DNA from: Ottelia alismoides | Taxonomy: Eukaryota > Streptophyta > Magnoliopsida > Alismatales > Hydrocharitaceae | DNA length: 64,000 nucleotides | Assembly: GCA_037367405.1 (NCBI GenBank) | Contig: JAZKJV010000603.1 | Location: 310,001 to 374,000, forward strand | Direction of reading: 5' to 3' | Shown here: positions 35,020-47,700 of the stretch, one piece after another | Numbering within the stretch: the first letter of the stretch is position 1 | How the letters are laid out: each line of letters begins with the position of its first letter | Notes under the pieces: generated by a model | The model's input: only the letters and a program-made list of their open reading frames with translations | The model's database searches: none | What the model was told of the DNA's origin: nothing | Translations under genes and position numbers: made by a program

Positions 35020-35917
35020 TCTATGAGCAAAAGAGGTCATCTGTGAGAAGTGGTATTTTTGATGGTTCTCCATGTGTATAGAAAACTGACTTTTTGGAGT
35101 TTAAAATTTTTTGGTGTTTTTAGAGAGGATAAAAATCTAGAAAAATTAATATAAAATACAAGAAAGTTATTTACACACTAATCTATTTTTTGTATTTTTA
35201 GTAAATAATAAAGTAGGGAAATAAAATAGAAGTCAGAAACACACTTTTGCACAGACTGACAACGGACACTTGGACTCGGTCAGTTTCTTTGATTTCAGTT
35301 TGGATCTGGATTTGGATTTTTGTATTTCTTATTAAAACTTTCATCAAAGAACAATAATGAAGAATAAGTAAAATTAAAATAGTTAATTATGTACATAAAA
35401 AACTCAGTTCAAAAATAGCAAAAAGTCAACATGTGCAAAAGAGGCCCAAAACCCAACTTTCACATATGAGTTCCGAATTTTATGAAATTGGTCTTGTTTT
35501 GAAGGTATTTGAAAATGGAGTACTTTAAAAGTGAGTAGACCAAAATCGACACTGTATGTGGGAGATATGCTCAATTTAGTCTGTCAGATGTGAAATTTGA
35601 CTTCGGGATTATTTGACACTTATTGGAGTTAGTAATTTTTTGTATTTTTTATTTAATAAGGTTAGTAATATCTACACAATAGAGGTGGTTTGGGGTTAAT
35701 CGGAGTTAGGATGAATTATTTACAAATGTGATAAGTTAGCGGCTTTTTGGGCTAATTTACACTTGGGATTTTTAATGCAATTATGCTTGATGAAATGCAT
35801 ATATTATTTACACATGTATGAATGCTAATAATGCTCTATTAATGATTAATTACAGGTAAATGATGGAGAACATAGCCTAAATGACCAATTTTAGCACGAT
35901 GAATACGAGATTCATCA

Positions 35918-35954
35918 TACCCCTATACTTAGATCATGCTCGTCCCCGAGCATG
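35918..35954 (-). other. Polypurine tract with adjoining hairpin
   Basis: On the minus strand TAAGTATAGGGGTA directly precedes the 3' LTR. About 5 bases upstream (sense) is a perfect 8-bp stem, catgctcg (35935-35942) with cgagcatg (35947-35954) around a 4-base loop. The tract primes plus-strand DNA synthesis in LTR elements. The hairpin design is repeated at 37306-37325 and 474-491 with different paired bases. Confidence 0.75.
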
Positions 35955-37514
35955 AATGAATGACTTAGTTGAATATATCCCTGACTGTGCAAGTGAATTT
36001 TCAAGGCTTAATTTATAGAAGATCCTTAATTTGAATGATCCTAAAATTCTGGGCTCAACCAAGCTTTAATCAAAAGGAATCCAACTTCTCTAATTTTCCA
36101 GACTCTCTGTTTGTACATATAATATAAGGATATGAACTTAAGTGTACTGCATTTCATGAGAGTCGAGTCGGGGAATCACTCAAAGTTCCAGTCCTTCAAT
36201 CAACCGTCTCATTAGTTTGTCAGACTTGAAAGTGTATATGGACGGCCAGATGATGGAGGGCAAGGATTGTGTCTAATTTTCTCTCCCTCACATTGGAACA
36301 AGGGGTCTCTCGAGTGCCTTTTTACTCAACACAAGTATATTTTTGTTTTGTTGATCAATGTGTCTGTCAAGAGAATTTGGAGTCGTCTGCACTTGTTTTT
36401 CTGGGAGTACACTGGGGTGTGTCTCTTTTGAGTATCTAAGATACCTTCGACACCCAGACTTGTAGCATTTACGATGCAGAGCCCTTTTTTGGTGTCAGCC
36501 CGACTCCTTGGTCCCAGTTAGCGCTTGGTCCAAGTGGACACTTTGAAAATGTTTGGGAGCGCTCGCCTTATTGGTGGAAGCTCATTTAGAATTTGACTTG
36601 GATAATAGAGCTTTTCTTTGACATTTCATTGCTTTTCTGCTAGCACCACTGCTTTTACCAAAAGTTGGTGCACATTGATCAACAAATTTCATTAAGTTTC
36701 ATCACACCCTGGCATTAGGTCAATATAAAAAAGATAGCATATGAATCTTGTTCACATACTGGCTAGGGTTTTGCTGACACTCAAGTTTTCTGCAGCCTTC
36801 ATTAACTTTATCCCATCCTCGAATATCATCAGATCAGGTCTAAACTCAAATCTCCAGTCCTAGTTCCTCAAGTGATATCTCAACTCATCTCATCAATCAT
36901 GCAATTGTGGAAGTGATTTGTGCTGATCATATTCTTTTTGAAGGTAGAGATGAAGAGTGCAATATAGCGCTCAAATCTTTCAAACTAGGGAATTGTGGAT
37001 TATTAAGTTCAAAACCCTAATGAATAAGGCAGGCTAACTCAGAATTTCAAGATCTCAGAAATCAAGTATCCTAAAAAATCCTCAAGCCTTGAGTGACGGT
37101 GAATGTGTCAGGAATATATCAACCAAGGAATGCATGATATGCTTGATGAAATGCATGACCATGAGTGATGAATTTTTTTTTTGAAAAACAGGTATTGTAC
37201 ACACTTCTTATACCCATCGCCGATGTTAGATAAAAACGATTAAAGTACGAGCTATGGATAAAATAGATAAAATATATACAAACACCCCTCCCCTATACTT
37301 AGCTTGTGCTATGTCCTCATGGCACAAAGTGACATGTTGACATAGCTCGTACTCAGTATAGGTGGGATAAAAAGAAGAGAAGTGATGTATAAACAATGGT
37401 AGCGGTCCCCCTATACTTAAGCTCAGGTCAGCTTGAGTATAATCAGATAATTACAGATGGGGAACCAGGTAGATTTGCTGATGTACAAGAGAGTGTAGGT
37501 TCCGGAGAGGTGTG
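35955..37514 (-). other. 3' noncoding region of Athila-like element 2
   Basis: This stretch between the integrase stop and the polypurine tract is AT-rich to mixed, without a coding frame. It includes the hairpin cassette at 37288-37441. Nothing else was recognised, and there is no envelope-like reading. Confidence 0.6.
37288..37441 (-). repeat. Two internal polypurine-like motifs with hairpins
   Basis: Motif 1 (cccctatactta, near 37291-37302) is followed by an 8-bp stem gtgctatg/catggcac (37306-37313, 37318-37325; one U-G position) with loop tcct. Motif 2 (near 37408-37419) forms a 12-bp stem 37412-37423 with 37430-37441, one U-G position. The arrangement, first the small hairpin type and then the overlapping type, is the same as at 455-590. 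Confidence 0.7.
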
Positions 37515-39008
37515 TTATCTGGGCAGATCAAATTTTTCGTCAAAATCTATGCCCTGAGTGAAGGAGATCTGTTCAACTTGTACTAATTGCTCGTTGGATT
37601 CGACAAAATGTTCAAGCAACTGACCGTTGACCATAGATGTTTGCATGCTATCTGCGGTCTCTGAGATCTCAACACTCCCATTATTGTGAACCTCTCTTAC
37701 AATGAAGGGTCCCATCCATTTTGATTTCAATTTCCCATAGAAATTTTTTAATTTTGCATTAAATAGCCAAACTTTCTGCCCTGGGACAAAGATCTTTGTT
37801 CGAATGTTCTTGTCATGCCATTTCTTTACTTTGTCCTTGTAGATGGTGATGTTTTCATAAGCATGATTTCGTATTTCAGACAGTTCATTCAAATTTATCT
37901 CTCGATTCTTCTTTCCATGGTGACAATTCCAATTAATCTTTTTGATTGCCCATTCTGATTTATGCACAAGTTCTGCGGGCAAATGGCATGGCTTTCCATA
38001 TACCATTCGAAACGGGGAGGTGCCCAATGGGGTCTTATAAGCCGTCCGGTAAGCCCATAGAACTTGGTCCAGGAGTTGGGACCAGTTCTTCCTGTCAGGG
38101 CGAACCAGCTTCTGTAAAATTCCTTTAACCTCCCTGTTTGACACCTCGGCCATGCCATTGGATTGTGGATGGTAAGGAGTAGAGACACGGTGCTCGATGC
38201 CGTATTCCTTAGTCAACTTCTTCACCTCTCGGTTGACAAAGTGGCTTCCCCCATCAGATATTAAAACTTTTAGAATTCCAAACCTCGAAATAATGTTATC
38301 TTTCAAAAACTTGCAAACAGTTTTGCTATCTGCTGCTTGAGTAGGGATAGCCTCCACCCATCTAGATAAATAATCAACCACGAGAAGAATATATTCAAAT
38401 CCTTGGATATTGGGAAATGGGCCCATAAAGTCAATGCCCCATGCGTCGAATACATCACAGATGATCAGTGGTTGCATAGGCATGGCATCTTTGGAACCAA
38501 TGGTTCCTCCCATTCTCTGACAGAGCGGGCACGACCTGACGAAATTGTAAGCATCTTTAAACAAGGTCGGCCAGTAAAATTCACATTGCAATATCTTCTC
38601 TGCGGTCCTCTTCCCAGAGTGATGTCCTCCCGCCTCCAAGGTGTGGCATAGATTGAGGATACTTTGGTATTCTTCTTGAGGAATACATCTTCTCCATATG
38701 CAATCAGGTCCTTCAAAGAAAAGGAACCGATCTTCCCAATGATAATGTCTTGCTTCAGATACGAGTCGATTGATTTTGTTTCTGGGCCAACCTTGAGGTA
38801 CTTCCTTGGTGACAAGATAATTCACCGTGTCTGCATACCATGGGAGTGAGTCAATAGCAGAAATTGACTCGTCTGGGAAGGTTTCACGGATGGCTTCAAA
38901 TTCTGGAATCTTGTTATGTTCGATCCATGATAAATGATCAGCCACGACATTTTTAACACCAGATTTGTCTTTAATCTCCAAATCAAATTCTTGAAGCAGA
39001 GAATCCAT
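37515..39008 (-). pseudogene. Athila-like 2 integrase (with end of RNase H)
   Basis: An open stretch of 497 codons carries the zinc-binding N-terminus (…HTLEAGGHHSGKRTAEKI…CPLCQ) and a catalytic core with GIDFMGPF (first Asp), ISDGGSHF (second Asp) and YHPQSNGMAEVSNRE (Glu). A C-terminal tail (KVWLFNAKLKNFYGKLKSKW) follows. All three catalytic residues are present, so this is the best-preserved domain. It joins viral-type cDNA to the host chromosome in active elements. It is separated from RNase H by a frameshift near 39008, so it is not expressed as a normal polyprotein. Confidence 0.85.
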
Positions 39009-40739
39009 CTAAGAAGTCGTGCTTTTGCATCCTTTTTGGCCATTAAGTATCGAATGGCAGAGTGGTCTGTGTAAACTGTCACCTTAGATCCTAGAAGTAT
39101 TGATCGAAATTTTTCCAACGCAAAAACCACAGCAAGCATCTCCTTTTCAGTCACAGTGTAATTTTTCTGAGCAGGGTCTAAAACTTTGCTTGCGTAGTGA
39201 ATAGCATACGGGATTCCCTCTTTTCGTTGTCCTAATACAACCCCTACAGCGAAATCGGATGCGTCTGTCATGATCTCGAAGGGAAGAGACCAGTCGGGAG
39301 CTTGAAGTACGGGAGTCTCAATGATCCTTCTCTTGAGTAATTCGAAGGCTTCTAGACACTTATGATCTACCATGAATTCAATGTCTTTCCCAAGAAGGTC
39401 AGTTAGCGGTCGGTCAATTTTTGAAAAATCTTTGATAAATCTCCTGTAAAATCCTACATGCCCTAGAAAAGACCGTACTTGTTTCACATTTGTAGGTGGC
39501 TCAAGCTTTTTAATCACATCAACTTTGGCAAGGTCAACCTCCATTCCCTTCTTGGAGATGACATGCCCCAATACAATGCCCTCTTTCACCATGAAATGGC
39601 TTTTTTCCCAAGAGAGTACCAGATTCACTTCCCTACACTTTTGGAGGACTCGGTCCAGGTGCGCTAGACAATCATCGAATGAATCACCATGGATCGAGAA
39701 GTCATCCATGAAGACCTCCAGGAAATCCCCAACCGGCAAAAATTGCAATCATGCATCGCTGAGAGGTGCCGGGGGCATTGCAAAGCCCAAAAGGCATTCG
39801 CTTGAATGCGTATGTGTCGAAAGGACATGTAAAAGTAGTCTTTTCTTGGTCCTCGGAGGCGATGGCCACCTGATTGTAGCCCGAGTACCTGTTTAAGAAA
39901 TAGAAGTATTCTCTCCCTGCTAATCTCTCCAGGATTTGATCAATAAAAGGCAGCGGAAAGTGATCCTTCTTCATTGCGGCATTCAGGCGCCTGTAATCCA
40001 TACAGACCCGCCACGACGTAGGTACCTGTGTCGTGATCTCCTCTCCCTCCTCATTGGTGATAATCTGAAGTCCTGACTTTTTCGGGACTACATGCAAAGG
40101 TGACACCCATTTTGAGTCGGAGATGGGATATATGAACCCGGCTTTACACCATTTTTCGATCTCAGTCTTAACCAATTCCCGTAAATTTGGATTCAATCTA
40201 CGTTGACATTCACGGGATGGTTTAGCATTATCTTCCAAGTAAATATGGTGTGAGCACAGGGCTGGGTTTATCCCTGGTAGATCAGACAATCTCCAGCCTA
40301 TAGCCTTGCGGTTTTTCTCCAAAACATTAAGCAGGCGGATCTCTTGCTCTTCGGTCAGATGTGAACTGATGATGATCGGAAACTGACGCTTTTCTCCTGC
40401 AAGGAAGGCATACTTAAGTGTAAGAGGCAATGGTTTGAGTTCAGGAAGGTCAATGATGTTTCTCGAATCCGGTCCCCTCAGTTGTGATGTGGATGCTTGC
40501 AGAGTATCCATATTGGCCATCATTGTGGTTATTTTTGGAATCGGATCGCTAATAATGGAATGTGGTGTGGCAAGCGCCGCGTCCGATGTGTGTACCTTAC
40601 TCAAGGATTGTCCATAAGGGGAATGGATTGACAGAACCCGAGGGGCCTCTGAGTCTCCTAGAGTATAGGTAGATGCATAAATGAGCTGGAAGACTAAATC
40701 ATCAACAATTTCCTCTCCAGATGAGGTTGATTCTATCAT
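38822..40739 (-). pseudogene. Athila-like 2 reverse transcriptase and RNase H
   Basis: Two overlapping minus-strand frames (39702-40739 and 38822-39748) form RT and RNase H, separated by a frameshift in the catalytic region. RT begins with LPLTLKYAFL and WCKAGFIYPISDSKWVSPLH, then YRRLNAAMKKDHFPLPFID. The block FLNRYSGYNQ (near 39880) has Asn where the first catalytic Asp is normally found. The second block FMDDFS (near 39705) is intact. RNase H shows MTDASDFAVG (near 39260), a Glu block VTEKEMLAVVFALEKF and a YTDHSAIRYL block. RT copies element RNA and RNase H removes it. The Asn change and frameshift indicate a dead enzyme. Confidence 0.85.
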
Positions 40740-41437
40740 AGCGGTTGGGTTTGTCTCCAGGGCCCAATTGTTGCTTCTGCGATTTCAGTCTCAGTTTCTG
40801 ATTTTTCAGACTCAGTGCTCGACTCAGTGTCAGGTCTTTGGAACCTAGTTTGCTGCATTTTAAGTTCAACTTTTCCAGACTGTATTCTCCCGGATGTGTA
40901 ATCAAATATAGCTCCTGCGGTCCTAAGGAAGGGTCGCCCTAGTATCATCTGGGAATCTTTCCAATTTCTAGGGACATCCATGTCAAGTATTGTGAAATCT
41001 ACTGGGTAGTTTTGTCCCTCTATGTCGATGACAACGTTTCAAATCTCGCCCCTAGGTCTCTTTGTTGATGTATCTGCGAATTGAAGTACAGCTGTAGATT
41101 GTTTAAGAGGACCTAGAGTTAGATGCTCAAATAGGGTTGTGGGCATGAGATTGATGGATGATCCATTGTCTAACAATGTTCTTGCAAACTTGATTTCCTT
41201 GATGTAGCTAGTGACAAAGTGAGCACCCATGTCTCTTTTCTTCCTTGGCAGCTCATTTTTTATAAGACGAGATGTGGCTACTGAGAGTATGTGTTTTCTT
41301 GTTCGGCTAGAAGTCTGTTTGTTGGCCCTTGTTGGTGTGCATCTCACCTTCAGGTATTTTTGAAAAGACACGTCTCTTTCTATCATCTCGTCTAGGGATA
41401 GAGTGACTTTAATATTTTCCTTACAGATGCGGGCCAT
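40736..41437 (-). pseudogene. Athila-like 2 aspartic protease region
   Basis: The frame 41039-41437 contains the protease active-site block LLDNGSSINLMPTTLF (near 41150-41180; Asp and Gly of the D-x-G motif retained) after a KKRDMGAHFVTSYIKEIKFA approach typical of Athila/Tat proteases. A TGA at 41039-41041 interrupts it. The same frame continues to 40736 through NWKDSQMILGRPFLRTAGA, the conserved ILGRPFL end of the domain. It would cleave Gag-Pol. A frameshift separates it from RT. Confidence 0.8.
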
Positions 41438-41444
41438 CTCTTCA

Positions 41445-43373
41445 TCATTTTTTTTGGTTTTTTATGTTTTTCTTCCTTCCTGTCGTAAGAGCATAGGGGA
41501 AAGGGATTGATTTGTTATGATCAACAACATCACTTTTATTGAATGAAAAGTTTCTTACATGACTCGGACTTGGACTAAAAACAGAGAAATTTGTGGTTAG
41601 ATGTGGCTGGTGTCTTGGTGGCATTTCTCTGTCTGACTCAGACTCAGACTCTTCATTATATATGGGTGGTGTGGGTGGGACTTTTTCTTTCTCCTCCTGT
41701 CTTCCTTCGTCAATTTCCCCAGGGTTGTGTGAATTGGTGGACACTGGGGCTATGTCCTCGTGTTCCTTTGCTCGATCAGGCATGGTTACGGTCCTTCCGC
41801 TCCTAAGAGAGATATCATAAGAGTTATTATTTGAGAAGGGCTCAAGTTCGGGTATGGCATAGTCAGAGATTAATACCTGATTGTGTCCAAGGATATTTGG
41901 GTTAGCCTGGACTTGGGCTGGAATCACGGTCTGGGGTGCAGTCACCTCATCTCTCCAACGAGAGAGTCGATTTATGTCGACTCTCAAATCATGAAGCTCA
42001 TCCAGAACTCGTTGGAGTTCTGGAGAGATAGCAGAAGAGGAGGACCCTTGGCCCTGCCTGGTCTGAGGTCGCTGATACTGGCCTTGTTGGCTTTGGCGTT
42101 GGTTCTGCTGTGGCTGAGGATGCGGGTTCTGATAACCCGTGCGATATTGTTGCCTCTGCTGCGGTTGAGGCTGGTAGGTGGGTTGGGCTTGCGGTGGACG
42201 AGGGTTCGGAGTAGAGTTTTGGTCTGAGCAATTGACCAGTTCCAAATTATACCAAACTCCGTTTATCTCCATGACCTGTGGAGGTTCCTCAAAATCAGTC
42301 TGAGCGGAGGTTTAATCAGTTTGAGAGGACAAGACTTGGTCTCTACCCCAATGGCTATGTTGCCCTACCCCTTGACCTTGAATGTAGTGAATTTGGTGTA
42401 AGGGTGGGGGGGATGCAATCTTTGATACCCTGTCAGCCAATTCCTCCATTTGCTTAGGCAATTTAGCCAATTTCTCCATATCAGATGATTTATGGAGTTC
42501 GTCCATCTTCTTATAAATCTGCTCAACCATAGTTATCTTATCAGCTATTATTCCCATATCAGCAATGTGATTGGTTGTCAGATTATTCACCATCTTTTTG
42601 GAGCCGGTTATGTAAGCCCGACCGGTGGTTTGTGCGCGGCTGGATTCAGCCAATCTCTCGAACACCTTGTAGACGGTGTCCTCGCGACGTCCCATGTAGC
42701 TTCCTCCGCAAGATGCACTAACCAACCCTTGAGTATCAGGGTTCAGCCCACTGACAAGACTTTGGACCAGCATCATTTTACTTATCCCGTGTCCTGGGCA
42801 TTTCTGTACTAAGTCTGTGAATCTTTCCCAAGTTTCATGAAATGGTTCGTTCGGGTGTTGGGTAAAACTCGTGAGCTTGATCCTCATTTGATTAATTCTA
42901 CTAACTGGGTAGAATTTCTTTAAAAAAGAGTCTTGAATGTGCCCCATGTAGTGACTATTTCCCCTAGATTTTTCAGCCAGTAAGCCGCCTTACAGTCAAG
43001 GCGAAGGGGACAGCTCTCAACCTTATGTAGTCCTGGCTAACCCTAGGGTGGCAGAGGTTAGCACAGACTAACTCGAAGTCGCGGAGGAAGATATATGGTT
43101 CTTCGTGATTATTTCCTCCGAACTTTGACAACAGAGCAAGGAAATGTGGTTTGTGTTCAGACACATCCTCAAGGGGGACAGGTCTCAACCAATTATAGTC
43201 TTCATCTAATTCCGGGAGATACGTGTCCTCCATAGCAGCCTCGCCTTGTTGTATTATTTCCAACTGCGTCTAAGTAGTTCATTGGTTTGTTCAGCAACTG
43301 TTATCCTAGCCAAGAGTGCCGGGATAGGGTCATTGTCGTTCTCATCATCCCCAGAGTTCTTCTTTGGAGGCAT
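41445..43373 (-). pseudogene. Athila-like 2 gag remnant
   Basis: The most likely start is ATG at 43373 (MPPKKNSGDDENDNDP), then a frameshift into 42973-43263 (GGNNHEEPYIFLRDFELVCA, a typical Athila gag core) and another into 42312-42947, with TWERFTDLVQKCPGHGISK and SLVSGLNPDTQ. The tail at 41445-42272 is Gln/Pro-rich (repeats such as PQPQQ) and probably disordered. No CCHC knuckle was seen, which is common in this branch. A long T run on the plus strand (near 41446-41455) marks the frameshift between gag and protease. It is a capsid-like protein in active relatives; here it is broken. Confidence 0.8.
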
Positions 43374-44736
43374 TATGATTGACCTTCAGAAAGGAAGAGT
43401 TTAGAGATAAGTGTTGTGAAAAAGAGGATTTTTTCTAAGGGTAAGAGATTCCTTACCAAGAGAGTGAAAAGATCAAGACACGGAGGTTGGAGAGAGTCCT
43501 CACAAGGAAGCAGTCACAATGCAAACACAAGCCAATTTTCAGGTTCACCACTCAACACAGATGAAGGCACTCAAGGTCTGGCCGCTTATCTTTTCAATTT
43601 TAATTTAATGACAAGACAATCTCGCAATTTAAGCGGAGCTGTTAGGTACTGAAATATTCCACAAAGACTGTCCCGAATTCGTACAACTAGTTGCACCTAC
43701 TCTCAGCCAGTATAGGTGTAAGTACGGACCGTTAAACGGCTACCCGTGTTACTTGAGGACGGAGCCTTCCGTGGTGTCCTCTAAACAACCCACTCTGCTA
43801 AGGGAAGTCGGACCGTAAAACGGCTACCCGAGACCCTCACTAAAAAGTAGCTAATTGTTTTTAAAAACAGCAGTCTTTGTGAAATTCCTCAGTTTTGGCT
43901 CTATCTAAAGTGTGCGTTCTTGTCCTTACAAACAATGAGTGGGTTTCTCTCCACCAGACACAGGTTAATTTTTAGGTTAGTTTATTTACAGCCACCTTGA
44001 TTAGCAGCCCCAATTTTAGATTAGAGTTACCACTGTAGTTTATGTGAGCACAGAAATTCACGTCTAACGAGCAGTCCCAATTCCTTTAAATCCTAGGTTG
44101 TAAAACTTGAGAAAGGAGAATCGGAAAAGCCAATGCAAACATAAATCAATGATGCATGCTTAAGAGAAAGACTAACAGTGAATCCTTGTGTTCTTCATGC
44201 GGGATGCAAGACAATGAATTTAAATTTACACTAAATGGTATGCACAGATGGAAAACACCCTAAATAGATAGTTCTATTAGCGGGAAGAATTGATTGAAAT
44301 TTTTGGCTAATGTTGAACGATCTACAGTGCATTTAATTAGTGAAAAGTGTGGCCTAAAAATTTACGAGCACAATCAATGATAGAAAAATACGCGTATATG
44401 TGCCTAAGTCCTACGCCACTCAACTCGGGTCCCAACCACACAGAAGGGGTTGAAACAGACCCGACACACCACATAAAAAGTTCAGTCTTAATTATTACAA
44501 GGGTTCAAAGAGAGGGACCCTAAGAATAATGCATAAATTTAAATATATACTAACTCTCTCTCACAAAATTAAAATTTAGTCTTCCTCGCAAATCCTTGAT
44601 TTAATATCAAAATCCAGTTCCCAGAAGTCTGCGAAGAGAGAATTTGCGGTTAGAGCAGAAGTAAGAGAGAAATGCAGAAAAAAATTACAAAAATTAATCT
44701 CACAAAAATTGATTTAAAACCCTAAAAATTCGTCGT
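43374..44736 (-). other. 5' leader of Athila-like element 2
   Basis: This is noncoding DNA between the primer site and gag. It contains the stretch around 43740-43858 shared with 1-110 (gacggagcc, gtgtcctctaaac, ctgctaaggg, accctcact). A 13-base phrase, accgttaaacggctacccg and accgtaaaacggctacccg, occurs twice (near 43727 and 43811). Confidence 0.65.
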
Positions 44737-44754
44737 TCCCCGGCAACAACGCCA
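44737..44754 (-). other. Primer-binding site, tRNA-Asp type
   Basis: The minus strand reads TGGCGTTGTTGCCGGGGA, two bases inside the 5' LTR. It differs from the canonical Athila site by CC to TT, a change that methylated-cytosine decay would produce. Confidence 0.85.
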
Positions 44755-44756
44755 TT

Positions 44757-47700
44757 TGATGAGCGCGAAATTCACCTCTTTAATAATGATGAATTGTAGT
44801 ATAGGAAGTGAATTTCGGTCGATCAAAAACCACAATCTTTGAATGTTGTGGAGTATTTTTTTTACTTGGCAAGTGTACCAAGGTCCAACACAGGGAACAA
44901 CTATTCTTAGTTGCGTAGTCTTAAATCAAATTAAATAATCAAATTTGTGCTCGATTAATTTATGTGTTGCAAAAATATACAATGCAATGATGAAGGTGAT
45001 GCAATATGAGAAAGTTAAACAGAGAGAATGAAGCACTGGATCTGTGATTTAGTGATGTTTAATCCAAGTAATATTAATGAATAAATCCTCAAAATAAATC
45101 ACAGATCAAAAAGAAATTCAAAATGTAATTTGTCCAACCAAATCCAAGTTGCAAGGAGGGTAATGAATTATCCCGTCAGGACTCAATGTAATTCGCTCCT
45201 ATAAAACACAATTTAATCAAAGAAGTGATTAGGAAATTAATTAACTTCTTCCTCGATTTAGCCCCCTGCACAGATTAATTTATTTGGAATAATCCACAAA
45301 GATATCAAGAGGTTGATCAAATTAAAATCCTCAACAGAACTCCTGCAAAAGATATTGTTAAATTCTCAAGCACAAATATGTCAAAATGAGCCTACATATG
45401 TCAATTGAAATCCTCAAATAATACTTATCAAAAAGCAATCTCAGATCTGTCCACAAATAATGCAAAGAGATAGAGCATGAAAATAGCTTCAAAATGACAT
45501 ATTGTACGCTAGAATCGAAGTTCGTATGACAAAGATATGATAAAATGAAGATTCAAGGACTAAAATGTAATTAAAATAAAGTTATTCCTTCAAAATGGTC
45601 CCTAGGAGGACTTATCTGTAATTTCCAAAAGTTAGAGGGGCTCCACTGAAATTTACCCAGGCGAGGGTATAAATATAAATTCTGGAACTTTGGAGGGCGT
45701 TCTTGCAATTTTCCCCGAGCGCATGTGCGCCAGGAGGTTTGGTGGATGAGGATGAGGCACGGGCGTCCGAGCCTGAGATTCCGATGCCTAGCCTCAGGCT
45801 CGGGTGACTGAGGTGAGACTCGGGCTCCGCGCCTGTGGTTCGGGGCTCCCGAGCCTTGAGGCTTGGAAATTGGCTCGGGCGCCGACACGTGGCGGTTCCT
45901 GGACCATTGGATCAAGGGCTTGTGCCCTGATCCAACGACACCTGTACGGTGGCGAGCGCGATGCGTGAGGCGGCGCAAGGACGATGGCGCCGCGCGGGCG
46001 GCGAGGGGAGCTGAGCGGCTGAAGCGCGGGGGTGTGGTCGGCTGGCCCTAGGTCGGTCGACACACAACCGGCGAACGGCGGTCGAGGCTGAGGAAGCGAG
46101 CCCGGGGGCGATGGGCGGAGATGGAGGAGCGTGGCCCTTGCTGGGGCTGAGGGCGATGTGCGGAGCGGCGAGGCGGTGATCGCGCGGAGGCGAGCGCGGT
46201 GGAGGTCAGTCGTGAGCTGGTGAAGGCGAGGTGCGTGACGGAGCGACTGAAGGCGAGGCGGTGCTCGAGGCGCGAGGTGCGGCGGTGTACCTGCAGTGTT
46301 AGGCAAAACACACGGGGAGGGGGGCTGGGGGGAGGGGAAGGGGATGTGCTGGCGCTCCGACCATAGCGAGGTCGGATATGGAGGTGGGACGGGGATTTGA
46401 CCCTCTTCGATGAAGAAGAGAGGGATACCTAGCTGTCCGTGGACTGGAGCAACAGCAAGGGGTCCAAGTGCGCGGCTTGGATCACGCCTGCCGGAGGAAG
46501 CTCGCCGACGAGAAGAGGGTGCTGTCACCACCCGATGCGTGGTCTCTTCTTTTTCACTTGCTGGAGATGGCGGATGGATTTAAGGGCTGGCGGTCGATGG
46601 GTTTTATAGGTGGCGCCAGCCGTTACTCGAGGGCGAGGCCGATGGTTATGGCCGCGTATGGCGGCGGCGGTTACAAGGGGGAGGAGAAACGGTAGGGGGG
46701 AAGGGGAGGAGGTTGGAACGGTCGAAGGTGGAAGAAGGTGGGGGTCACGTGCTGGGCACGTGACCCGGGCGGCTGGAGAGAGAGAGAGAGGTGAGGTGCC
46801 ACGTGGCATGCCCTAGAGCTGCCACGTGGCACCAAAAAAATTTCAGATTTTCAAAGAGGAAAAAGAGATATAAGATGACCTCGGAATGAAAAATTTCCTT
46901 CACGAAAGTTGTTTGTCTCGACGAGATCTACAACTTTCATGAAGGATCCATGAGCAAAAGAGATCATCTGTGAGAAGTGGTATTTTTTATGGTTCTCCAT
47001 GTGTAGAAAACCGACTTTTTGGAGTTTTATAATTTTTTTCTTATTTTTAGAGAGGATAAAAATCTATAAAAATTAATATAAAATACAAGAAAATTATTTA
47101 CACACTAATCTAATTTTTTGGATTTTTAGTAAATAAGAAAGTAGGGAAATAAAATAGAAGTCAGAAACACACAACTTTTGCACAGACTGACAACGCATAC
47201 TTGGACTCGGTTAGTTTCTTTGATTTCAGTTTGGATCTGGATTTGGATTTTTGTATTTCCTATTAAAACTTTCATCAAAGAACAATAATGAAGAAGAAGT
47301 AAAATTAAAAGAGTTAATTATGTCATAAAAACTCAGGTCAAAAATAGCAAAAAGTCAAAATGCGCAAAAGAGGCCCAAAACCCAACTTTCACATATGAGC
47401 TCCGAATTTTATGAAATTGATCTTGTTTTTAAGGTATTTGAAAATGGAGTACTTTAAATGTGAGTAGACCAAAATCGGACACTGTATGTGGGAGATATGC
47501 TCAATTTAGTCTGTCAGATGTGAAATTTGACTTTGGGATTATTTGACACTTATTGGAGTTAGTAATTTTTTGTATTTTTTTATTTAATAAAGTTTGCAAT
47601 ATCTACACAATAGAGTGGTTTGGGGTTAATCGGAGTTAGGATGAATTATTTACAAATGTGAGAAGTTAGCTGCTTTTTGGGCTAATTTACACTTGGGATT

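Larger units (their letters stand above)
32826..35917 (-). repeat. 3' LTR of Athila-like element 2
   Basis: The repeat is 3092 bp, from TGATGAGCGCG to ...GAGATTCATCA, with inverted termini TGATGA/TCATCA. A GC-rich core spans about 33770-34910. A minus-strand TATAAAA at 34679-34685 is a plausible core promoter, with CACGTG-containing inverted repeats upstream of it at 34818-34907. Frames in the core (up to 206 codons) are judged non-coding. Confidence 0.9.

Noticed and set aside
35918..37514. Envelope-like gene between integrase and 3' LTR of element 2
   Set aside because: No frame of useful length, no membrane segments and no similarity to Athila third ORFs could be read.
41591..42227. Plus-strand frames across the gag tail of element 2
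   Set aside because: They are antisense shadows of the Gln/Pro-rich gag tail; the minus strand carries the recognisable domains.
45794..46531. 245-codon frame in the 5' LTR of element 2 (and a 206-codon counterpart at 33988-34608)
   Set aside because: The two LTR copies differ by a frameshift, the sequence is Pro/Arg/Ser-rich, and there is no recognisable domain.
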